The translations under genes were made by a program, and so were the position numbers. A stretch of 6,761 bases of DNA, from positions 4,643 through 11,403 of the forward strand of contig JAJXWC010000061.1 of assembly GCA_021781855.1 (NCBI GenBank), read 5' to 3'. The DNA is from Bacillota bacterium. Lineage in GTDB: Bacteria > Bacillota > Bacilli > Lactobacillales > Streptococcaceae. How positions within the stretch are numbered: the stretch's first letter is position 1; each line of letters opens with the position of its first letter. The notes below the pieces were generated by a model. The model was given only the letters and a program-made list of their open reading frames with translations. It made no database searches and was not told the DNA's origin. Positions 1-6,037 of this stretch are shown here, piece by piece.

Positions 1-1688
1 TATTTGACGCCAAAAATCGAATCCATCAACAGTGTATTCAGCGGATAGCGCAAATTTAAATAAGTATCGTCCGTATGAAAGCCAAGCTGCCGCAAAACTG
101 AACTTGCGTTGCTGTTACGCACCGAAGAAAATTGCGAAAGCGAATTATAACCGTATTTCATACCATCATTTGCCGTGTCAGGTGTCGTATTGTCCGCTCT
201 GGCAAATGATGAAGCAGTCAAATCCTGAATTTTCTGTGCCACAGGCTGCAATAAGTCGACCTGCTGATTATAATAATCACGCCCGGCAAAATTCCACTCT
301 TTTTGAACGCCTTGCACCTGAAAATAAGCATTTATCCCCGCTTCACCCGTCATGAAAATGAGCAGAAGTACTGAAAACAAGCGCATGGGAATCCAAGACC
401 TCAGCGAACTCACCGTCAAAATCAGATAAGCCAATCCGAAAAGTATCGTCAAAGCCAAATTAATAGCCGTTAAATAGGCATAATTTCCAAAAATAGCCGC
501 TCCTAAAAAGCCGTCAGCCAAGAAAAAAGTCAGCACGGCAACATGCCAAAGCTTCAGCTCTGACCAACGCGACAGCGTCTCGCAAGCCAAAATCACGACT
601 AACAGGCTAAACAAGAAAGCATAGCGATGCAAAAACATATTTGGCGCGTGCATGCCTTGCCAGAACAAATCTAAAATCTGGAAATAAAATGAAGCAATCA
701 GCACGGCGAAAATACCCAAAAAAGCAAATTTCGTACGCCACTTTACCGACTTTGTAAAGAAAAATAAGAAAGCCAGCGCAAACAGCATCATTCCCACATC
801 AATCATCGGAACCGCATTGTACTGAGTTGTATCATAAGCTCCAACGAAATTTTTAGCAAAAATATCGAAAGGCGCCGAATTTTCTGTTAATAAACCAAAA
901 CTTTGCGACAAAGCATTTGAATTATTCGCCCGCAAATCCAAAAACATCGGCAACAGCATAATCATGCTCGTAAGTCCTGCTAAAGCAGACGTCACCGCAA
1001 AATCAAAAAACTTTCGCCAAGACCATTTCGCAAACGTTGCCCGAGCCAAAAAATACAAAACAAGAAAAATCGCAACCATAAATCCAAAATAATAATTTTG
1101 AATAAATAAAATGACTAAACTCACAAAATATAAACGTCGCCGTCCCAAATCCTGCATACGATGCAGCCCCCAAAAAATCAGCGGCAGCAGAATAAACACA
1201 TCAAGCCACATAATAATTTCAAGCTGACTCGTCAAAAAACTCATCAAAGCAAAACTTGTGCTTATTGCCACAACAATCCACTTTGACAAACGTGAATACA
1301 TATTTTTCAAACTCACGAAAGCCGACAAACCAATAAAACCAAATTTCAGTAAGGTAATCAAATACATCGCATCAGGCATCTGTCGCACATCAAAGAAAAA
1401 AGTCAGCGGCATGAAAAAACTACCCATATAATAAGCCGCAAAAGCATACAAATTTAAACCCAAGCCGCTTGTAAAAGTATAGAAAAATCCCTGCGTACCG
1501 CCAGAATGTAAAATATTACGATAAAGCGACTGAATCGCAACATACTGATGATAAGCATCGCCAGCCAAAAGCGAACGCGAACTTCCCCAGTAAATCCCAG
1601 TCGCCGCCAAAACAACAATCATTAAAAGCAAAGGTAAAGCAAAACTCAGCCCAATCGCCCATTTATTTTTCTTGATAAAATTTAACAT
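1..1688 (-). CDS. yfhO: YfhO-family polytopic membrane protein (5' part; C-terminus beyond left edge)
   Basis: Translating the minus strand from the ATG at 1688-1686 gives 562 codons without a stop, open at the left edge. A short Lys-rich N-terminus (MLNFIKKNKW) precedes many hydrophobic membrane segments. Family-like features are GDAYHQYV at residues 43-50, a following GLGLN/AYYMG stretch, IIMWLDVFILLPLIF, QNYYFGFM, HAPNMFLHRYAF (His347, Arg355), NDGMKYGYNSLSQFSS (about 507-522) and, at the edge, LLMDSIFGVK. Known: YfhO proteins are GT-C fold membrane enzymes of roughly 850-900 residues; the B. subtilis member is needed for GlcNAc decoration of lipoteichoic acid, using an undecaprenyl-phosphate sugar made by a CsbB-type partner. 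Inferred: a similar extracytoplasmic sugar transfer here, acceptor unknown. About 300 C-terminal residues lie outside the window and no partner gene is visible. There is no Shine-Dalgarno sequence before the ATG. It is divergent from the pilus genes. The family call is firm; the substrate is not. Confidence 0.88.
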   Translation of the reverse strand, partial: MLNFIKKNKWAIGLSFALPLLLMIVVLAATGIYWGSSRSLLAGDAYHQYVAIQSLYRNILHSGGTQGFFYTFTSGLGLNLYAFAAYYMGSFFMPLTFFFDVRQMPDAMYLITLLKFGFIGLSAFVSLKNMYSRLSKWIVVAISTSFALMSFLTSQLEIIMWLDVFILLPLIFWGLHRMQDLGRRRLYFVSLVILFIQNYYFGFMVAIFLVLYFLARATFAKWSWRKFFDFAVTSALAGLTSMIMLLPMFLDLRANNSNALSQSFGLLTENSAPFDIFAKNFVGAYDTTQYNAVPMIDVGMMLFALAFLFFFTKSVKWRTKFAFLGIFAVLIASFYFQILDLFWQGMHAPNMFLHRYAFLFSLLVVILACETLSRWSELKLWHVAVLTFFLADGFLGAAIFGNYAYLTAINLALTILFGLAYLILTVSSLRSWIPMRLFSVLLLIFMTGEAGINAYFQVQGVQKEWNFAGRDYYNQQVDLLQPVAQKIQDLTASSFARADNTTPDTANDGMKYGYNSLSQFSSVRNSNASSVLRQLGFHTDDTYLNLRYPLNTLLMDSIFGVK

Positions 1689-1724
1689 GCTACTATTATA
1701 ACAAGATGTGAGCAACACCGTCAA
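1689..1724 (-). promoter_or_regulatory. Promoter P1 of the YfhO gene, predicted leaderless
   Basis: On the minus strand, TTGACG (1724-1719) is followed after 18 nt by TATAAT (1700-1695), with TG one base upstream giving the extended -10 TGTTATAAT. Only six bases, AGTAGC, separate the -10 from the ATG, so the expected transcription start falls on the A of the start codon. The -35 overlaps the left arm of structured element A, so transcription from P1 and folding or use of that element may interfere with each other. The hexamers are read directly; the start point is inferred from normal spacing. Confidence 0.72.
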
Positions 1725-1803
1725 GAAGCGTAGCGAAACAGGAAAATGGGTTCTGCGCTTGCGCAGGTTCCATTTTATCTTTTCACCTAGCTTCTGGTGT
1801 TGC
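1712..1803 (-). ncRNA. Structured element A: long imperfect hairpin upstream of the YfhO gene
   Basis: This is an almost continuous inverted repeat. The outer arms are GCAACACC (1712-1719) with GGTGTTGC (1796-1803), then AGAAGC (1724-1729) with GCTTCT (1790-1795) and TAG (1731-1733) with CTA (1787-1789). The apical part has AAAATGG (1743-1749) with CCATTTT (1770-1776), a symmetric GTT/GTT internal loop (1750-1752 and 1767-1769), and CTGCGC with GCGCAG closing a two-base TT loop (1753-1766). Read on the minus strand it would form the leader RNA made from promoter P2. The internal loop, flanks and upstream promoter recur in element B, which suggests a conserved unit rather than chance. It could be a cis-acting leader or attenuator, a small RNA, or a palindromic DNA repeat. 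The strand is assigned only because the promoters point that way; no known RNA family was recognised. Confidence 0.5.
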
Positions 1804-1810
1804 AAACTCA

Positions 1811-1839
1811 ATTATAACAAGATGCGAACAGGAGCTCAA
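1811..1839 (-). promoter_or_regulatory. Promoter P2, reading into element A
   Basis: On the minus strand, TTGAGC (1839-1834), a 17-nt spacer and TATAAT (1816-1811) with an extended TG one base upstream form a near-consensus promoter. The -10 region and upstream bases (ATTATAACAAGATG on the plus strand, 1811-1824) repeat exactly at 1695-1708 in P1. A transcript from here would begin near 1804 and carry element A as its 5' structure before reaching the YfhO start. Confidence 0.6.
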
Positions 1840-1976
1840 TGAAGACTCGAAAAATAGAAAATCTTGGGTTCTTGCGCGGCAAGGTTCCAAGATTTATCTT
1901 TACATGCAAGATAGGTCGGTAAAGCTCTACACTTCAAAATAGTCAAGCTCCCATTCGAAGAGCTTCATTCCCCTCC
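1831..1976 (-). ncRNA. Structured element B: second copy of the promoter-linked hairpin
   Basis: The core hairpin pairs AAATCTTGG (1859-1867) with CCAAGATTT (1887-1895), has the same symmetric GTT/GTT internal loop as element A (1868-1870 and 1884-1886), and an apical stem CTTGC/GCAAG around a GCG loop (1871-1883). More distant arms AATGAAG (1838-1844) and CTTCATT (1963-1969), plus GGAG (1831-1834) and CTCC (1973-1976), may close a larger structure. On the minus strand the core is followed by a T-rich run (TTTTCTATTTTT), so it could also act as an intrinsic terminator. Sequence outside the core has diverged from element A. A clear promoter reading into this copy was not found; TTGACT at 1945-1940 lacks a good -10. 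Confidence 0.45.
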
Positions 1977-2052
1977 GAAATACAGTCAGGAGTCCCAACA
2001 AAACAGAAAGACAAAAAGCAGCAAGAAAATGAAATGAAAAAGACACCAAAAT

Positions 2053-2065
2053 AAAAAAAAAAAAA
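2053..2065. repeat. Homopolymeric A13 tract upstream of the pilus promoter
   Basis: Thirteen consecutive A residues end about 40 bp before the -35 of the pilin promoter, inside a strongly AT-rich stretch (about 2010-2100). Such a tract may act as an UP-like or curved-DNA element, and its length could vary through slippage. The tract is observed; any regulatory role is inferred. Confidence 0.6.
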
Positions 2066-2105
2066 CAAATTAACAAAATGGTAAAATTTAAAAAGTAATA
2101 TATGC

Positions 2106-2134
2106 TTGAATATTTACCGCTTTGGGCGTATAAT
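2106..2134 (+). promoter_or_regulatory. Promoter of the pilus operon
   Basis: TTGAAT (2106-2111), a 17-nt spacer and a perfect TATAAT (2129-2134) form a vegetative sigma-factor promoter. The predicted start near 2141 leaves an untranslated leader of roughly 237 nt before the pilin ATG. No other comparably good promoter is visible between here and the gene. Confidence 0.78.
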
Positions 2135-2140
2135 TAAACT

Positions 2141-2377
2141 CGAAAGAATTTAATTTGTAATTTGTATCAAAAAACAATATTGAATGCAAATTTAAAAGTT
2201 TATTGAAAGATAAACGAAACAATAACTCAGCCACCAACGTCTAAAACATTTCCGCTATTAGACGATTAACCGACAGAGAACCTATTTCCCTTGCCTGCCA
2301 ATCGCCCCAAACAAAGAAAATTTGGACAACAGTAGCTCTCTCGCATCATTCTTTTGTCAGAATAAAAGGAGCCCCAA
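2141..2377 (+). promoter_or_regulatory. Long 5' leader of the pilin mRNA
   Basis: The leader is much longer than ribosome binding requires. It contains GTTTAT/ATAAAC (2198-2215), a perfect 7-bp stem CGTCTAA/TTAGACG (2238-2264, 13-nt loop) and TTCTTTT (2349-2355), which can pair with AAAAGGA (2364-2370, one G-U pair) and so cover the Shine-Dalgarno AAAGGAG (2365-2371). That site lies six bases before the ATG. No terminator-type U tract or known riboswitch was recognised. No credible small ORF was seen. Control at the leader level is inferred. Confidence 0.45.
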
Positions 2378-4189
2378 ATGAAAAAACCAACACTCAAATC
2401 TATTAACCACAAGTTTGCGATAGCCTCTGTTGCCTTATTGACGGCAGCAGCATTGGGCGGAGCCGTACTCTACCTTCCCGTCAATCAGGGAAAAGCGGCA
2501 GCAGCAACAGCATTTTGGGATGGCAGTAGCACGGCAAATAATGCACTTGGCTCAATTACCATCAATGCAATCTCAGCCGCACCGCAAATCAACGGCACAC
2601 AGCCTGCAACCACAGGCAACGGCAGTCCAAGTAATATCGGTACTACAAGCGGCGTTACCACCGTTACAGGCTATACTGTTTCAAATGGCTCAATCAAAGC
2701 ACCTGCAAACACTGTTACACCAGGTACAGTATTGACCATCACAGACGGCAGCTTAACAGTTCAAGTTACAGCAGGCTCAGACGGTTCATTTACCTATGAA
2801 AACAGTGCAATCAAGTCAGGCGATACTGTAACGGTCACAACTGTTGCCAATAATGATGCGGGAAGTGTCTCAGGTGGTCAAACCAACCAAGGAAATACAA
2901 TAAATGACGGCAGCACACAATCCGTCACTAATCCAGCTGCAATGTCGAATGTTACATTCAGTATTCAGCAGATTGTACCAGTGACCAATACAGGAGATAA
3001 TAGCTCAACTCAATCAGACACAGGCTATAACTTAGGAACAGCCGCAGGCATGATTGCACCTACGATGGCTTCAAACGGACAAGTTACTAATGTAGGTAAA
3101 GGTTTCCAATATTCTGGTACAGCCCAAACCGTAACGACAGATAGTACAAGCGTTGCAACAATGGATAATCTACCTAACGGTTACTATCTCATTGAGCAAC
3201 AGACTGAAGTCAATGGTGTCTATGAAATTCAACCGTTCATCGTTGAAATTGACACAGCAAGCACAACTTCGCAAAATATTCAAGTTTATCCAAAACTAAG
3301 TCTCAGCAGTTCTTCATTAAATTATGATACTGCAGTAACAAACGCTGTTGATTCCGTTACAGGACTTGCAAGTAACAATACAGCAACAGTTAATACGGGC
3401 GATGACAATACCGCCGCAGCAAATACTTTCCAGACCCCAACAGACAGCTCACTCGCTACAGTTACAGGAACGAACGGCAATAAATACCTGACAGACATCG
3501 TTACTTCAAATCTTAATACTGCCGATGCAGGAAATACAACGACAGCCGCAGGCGGTGATACTGTGATGTATAACTTAAATACAGCATTCGACGCTTCACA
3601 AGTGACGGTAACTAACGCACCAAGCACGACAGCTCCATCTAATACAGCCGCAACAACAGGATTTACTGCAAGTCCAGCAGCCGATGGAACTTCTGTTTCT
3701 GGCAATACCACGACGGGTTCTTACGCTGTCCAAGATATTATCCCAGCAGGCCTCACTCCAACAGCAAACGGCGCACTTATTACTGTTGTGAATAATCTTG
3801 GAACACCGCTTGCTACTCAACCTAGCCTGACCTACGGAACAGACTATACAGAAACGATTTCAGGTACGGGACCTACGACCGTTGTAGTTACACTTACTGC
3901 TTCTGGACAAGCTAAAGTCGCTAATGCGCTTGGTGTCGGTGTTTCAGGCTCGGTAGATATCCAAATTCCAGTTACAGTGGCTAATGGTACAGCAGGTACG
4001 TTGACAGATACACCTACTTCCACTGTAACCAATGCTTTTGCGGATGTGATTACAAATGCAACGGCAATGTCAGCTACAACGGTCAATGTTGGCGGCTTCC
4101 AAATCACTAAAACAGACAGTCTTACAGGCAAGGCAATTATAGGTGAAACGACTGGTGCAACATTTGAGTTGGTCAAGTCAGACAGTTAG
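2378..4189 (+). CDS. Backbone pilin, N-terminal 603 residues ending at an in-frame amber codon
   Basis: The start has AAAGGAG six bases upstream. The order is: signal peptide (Lys-rich start, hydrophobic core about 12-33, likely cleavage near the Ala cluster at 40-45); an N-terminal pilin domain opening with GSITI (58-62) and continuing at VTFSIQQI (192-199), with an Ig-like segment inserted between them (about 95-162); an E-box-like LPNGYYLIEQ (265-274, Glu273); the pilin motif VYPK (303-306), whose Lys306 is the expected sortase C acceptor; a D2-type isopeptide domain (about 307-568, with GDTVMYNL, YAVQDIIPAGL and a C-terminal TVTNAFADV); and the first strands of a CnaB domain (GGFQITKTDSLTGKAIIG, Lys578). 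It is Thr/Ser/Asn/Ala-rich and Lys-poor. Translation stops at TAG 4187-4189, so the product lacks the rest of the CnaB domain and the LPXTG anchor and would be secreted, not polymerised. The same frame continues to 4729. The neighbouring sortase supports the pilin assignment. Confidence 0.88.
   Translation: MKKPTLKSINHKFAIASVALLTAAALGGAVLYLPVNQGKAAAATAFWDGSSTANNALGSITINAISAAPQINGTQPATTGNGSPSNIGTTSGVTTVTGYTVSNGSIKAPANTVTPGTVLTITDGSLTVQVTAGSDGSFTYENSAIKSGDTVTVTTVANNDAGSVSGGQTNQGNTINDGSTQSVTNPAAMSNVTFSIQQIVPVTNTGDNSSTQSDTGYNLGTAAGMIAPTMASNGQVTNVGKGFQYSGTAQTVTTDSTSVATMDNLPNGYYLIEQQTEVNGVYEIQPFIVEIDTASTTSQNIQVYPKLSLSSSSLNYDTAVTNAVDSVTGLASNNTATVNTGDDNTAAANTFQTPTDSSLATVTGTNGNKYLTDIVTSNLNTADAGNTTTAAGGDTVMYNLNTAFDASQVTVTNAPSTTAPSNTAATTGFTASPAADGTSVSGNTTTGSYAVQDIIPAGLTPTANGALITVVNNLGTPLATQPSLTYGTDYTETISGTGPTTVVVTLTASGQAKVANALGVGVSGSVDIQIPVTVANGTAGTLTDTPTSTVTNAFADVITNATAMSATTVNVGGFQITKTDSLTGKAIIGETTGATFELVKSDS
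4187..4189 (+). other. In-frame TAG interrupting the pilin (codon 604)
   Basis: The codons read AGT-TAG-GCA. The frame continues on both sides without a shift, and the CnaB domain is coherent across it: Lys578 lies before the stop, the E-box Glu (codon 698) and the terminal Asn (codon 738) after it. A single C-to-T change of CAG (Gln) would create it, which suggests a recent point mutation or a sequencing error rather than an old pseudogene. Confidence 0.9.
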
Positions 4190-4201
4190 GCAGATGCCCA
4201 A

Positions 4202-4729
4202 GTGTTCGTTGAAGCCATTGCTGCCTATTTTGACAACAAACAACCAGGAACTTCAGTACCTGCGGCTTCAAACAACACATCACTTGTCATGGGAAATACT
4301 TCCGGTCAGGTCAACGATACAGCGACAACACCCGTTACAAACACTTCAAGTCTGATAGATGGTACATTGACCTTCACAGGCATTAACTTGGCAGGTACGG
4401 GTAATTCAAGCAACACTACTCAAGGTACGAGCAACGGTGGCAGCACATCAGGAAACTACTACGCTGTCGAAGTTGTAGCTCCTACAGGCTACCAGCTCCC
4501 AAGTCCTTCGACAGGCTCAGATGTCTTTGGACCAAATAATTCTATTGTTGTTTCGGCAACGGCTCCAACAACAAATACGGATATTGCCAATAGTAAACCA
4601 TTTGCACTTCCATTCACAGGTGGCACAGGTCTAGCATGGATTATTGGTCTTGCAGGCGCACTCTTTGGCGGTTTCCTCATTTTTGGTAAACGTCGTAGAG
4701 AAGATGACGAAGAAGAAGTCGTAGAATAA
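4202..4729 (+). pseudogene. C-terminal part of the same pilin: rest of the CnaB domain and LPFTG anchor
   Basis: This is the in-frame continuation of the pilin (open from 4190; the first possible start is GTG at 4202). It holds the rest of the CnaB domain with the E-box YYAVEVVAPTGYQL (Glu at codon 698 of the joined frame), the terminal strand NTDIANSK (Asn738, expected isopeptide partner of Lys578), then LPFTG (codons 744-748), a hydrophobic span and the charged tail KRRREDDEEEVVE. These are the elements a sortase needs. No Shine-Dalgarno precedes the GTG and there is no signal peptide, so independent translation would give a cytoplasmic fragment of no evident use. The joined frame would be 783 codons plus a stop. 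Intact domain features after the stop argue that the interruption is recent or that readthrough occurs. Confidence 0.82.
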
Positions 4730-4765
4730 TCGAGATTAACACAAAAGTAAAAGGAGGTAAACTTA

Positions 4766-6037
4766 ATGGCAGCAAATAAAAAAGCCAAAAAGTTAACCTC
4801 TTTTCGCAATTTTCTGGCAACTTTATTTTTGATTGGTGCAATCGGCGTGCTTTTCTATCCGATTGTTGCCAATTATCTAGCCAGCCGCCAAATGAGTCAG
4901 TCCGTTCAGAATTATAATAACGCAGTTTCCAAATTCTCCCAAACGCAAATTGACGAGATGCTGAATGCTGCACGCAATTATAATAAATGGGTATATGACC
5001 TGCAGTTCGGTATCAAATGGCAAGGCGTAGCACCTGACTATAACAAGCAACTTAATGTCCAGTCTAATGGAATGATGGGCTATCTCGATATCCCTCAGCT
5101 TTCCATAAAAAATCTCCCTATTTATCATGGGGATAGTGAGGACGTACTATCAGGCGGAATCGGTGATGTTCCAGATACGACCTTGCCAATCGGTGGAGCC
5201 AACACACATGCAGTACTTCCCGCTCACTCAGGACGAGTCAATGACAGTCTGTTCACCGACTTAGACAAGCTCAAACTCGGTGATGTCTTTTATATTCACG
5301 TACTTAACCTTGATTTAGAATATCAGATTGACGATATCCGCATTGTTTATCCCAATCAGATTAACAGTTTGAAGATTCAACAAGGAAGAGACCTTGTGAC
5401 ATTGGTTACTTGCTATCCTACAGGAATAAACAATAAACGTCTGCTTGTCACGGGACACCGAATGCCACTCAATGCCAAAATACCGCAGGCAAAGATTTCG
5501 CGTAATGCTTACGGGTATAATTTCTGGGTGATGTTCGGTGCAGCGGTTCTGGCACTTTTAGGTTTGTTCTGGCTACTTTACGAACTTTTAGACTGGCTCT
5601 TATGGCTAATCGGCACATGGGGGTGGCTGACTATTCCCAAAGCTCATGTTCGACTAGCACCAGTTAGCCACGGCGGAAAAATTAAGCCGCAGCACCGCAA
5701 GCTTATTCAGCTCAAAGCAGTCGAACTTGCCGCTCATCCATTAGGCAAGGGCAATTCACTTCCAGACCAGTCAGGACATTCAACAAGTCTTCATGCCTTT
5801 GATATTGATCATTGTTTCCTCGATGATGAATTTGTCATTCGGCGCCTTCTTCATAAACGTAAAGTTTATAAGATTGAATTCGTTCAAGACCTTATCGGTG
5901 AAAATCAACCGCTCTATCTCCTCAAAGGCAAAGGGCTGGTCAATATCCAAACAAAATTTACCGCAGATGACGGAAAAGTTCACAAAGTCCTCATTCGTGG
6001 GAAGTTGAAGCAAAAAAACAAAAAAGAAAAATCATAA
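4766..6037 (+). CDS. srtC: Class C (pilus-polymerising) sortase with long C-terminal tail
   Basis: AAGGAGG lies eight bases before the ATG, and the gene begins 36 bp after the pilin stop, implying one operon. The 423-residue product has a basic N-terminus, a membrane segment (about 16-38), an extracellular sortase barrel beginning at GYLDIPQLSIKNLPIYHG (105-122), catalytic His154 in LPAHSG, Cys216 in TLVTC and Arg225 in NKRLLVTGHR, then a hydrophobic region at 251-290. Known: class C sortases join pilin subunits by cleaving LPXTG and attaching it to a pilin-motif Lys. Odd points: the usual lid motif Asp-Pro-aromatic is not seen, and DLQF (78-81) occupies about that position; the common TGHRGLP context of the catalytic His reads PAHSGRV; and a polar, basic tail of about 130 residues (291-423) follows, longer than usual. 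Whether 251-290 crosses the membrane once or twice is uncertain. No catalytic defect is visible. Confidence 0.92.
   Translation: MAANKKAKKLTSFRNFLATLFLIGAIGVLFYPIVANYLASRQMSQSVQNYNNAVSKFSQTQIDEMLNAARNYNKWVYDLQFGIKWQGVAPDYNKQLNVQSNGMMGYLDIPQLSIKNLPIYHGDSEDVLSGGIGDVPDTTLPIGGANTHAVLPAHSGRVNDSLFTDLDKLKLGDVFYIHVLNLDLEYQIDDIRIVYPNQINSLKIQQGRDLVTLVTCYPTGINNKRLLVTGHRMPLNAKIPQAKISRNAYGYNFWVMFGAAVLALLGLFWLLYELLDWLLWLIGTWGWLTIPKAHVRLAPVSHGGKIKPQHRKLIQLKAVELAAHPLGKGNSLPDQSGHSTSLHAFDIDHCFLDDEFVIRRLLHKRKVYKIEFVQDLIGENQPLYLLKGKGLVNIQTKFTADDGKVHKVLIRGKLKQKNKKEKS

Noticed and set aside
32..355. Plus-strand ORF of 107 codons at the left end
   Set aside because: It lies antisense to the continuous YfhO-family frame, has no ribosome binding site and gives no domain-like sequence.
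1740..1900. T-box leader or other known riboswitch in the tandem hairpin region
   Set aside because: No GGGTGG-type T-box sequence or other recognisable riboswitch core was found; the shared GGTTCC segments are explained by the hairpins.
1695..1976. Insertion-sequence ends or a CRISPR array
   Set aside because: No transposase, no flanking target duplication and only two diverged units of unequal length without regular spacers.
3322..4176. Three minus-strand ORFs inside the pilin gene (3322-3711, 3596-3820, 3844-4176)
   Set aside because: They are by-products of the Thr/Ala/Val-rich pilin codons read in reverse; no start signals, and the plus frame is clearly coding.
4190..4210. Restart of translation at GTG 4202 as a real separate gene
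   Set aside because: No Shine-Dalgarno, no signal peptide, and the fragment begins in the middle of a CnaB domain, so it is a continuation and not an independent gene.
4143..4355. Small plus-strand ORF spanning the amber codon in another frame
   Set aside because: It would be relevant only if a frameshift bypassed the stop, but its translation (Gln/Leu/His-rich) does not resemble a CnaB domain, whereas the original frame does on both sides.
4489..4973. Minus-strand ORFs over the pilin-sortase junction
   Set aside because: They cross two well-supported plus-strand genes and their ribosome binding site, and the translations show no family features.
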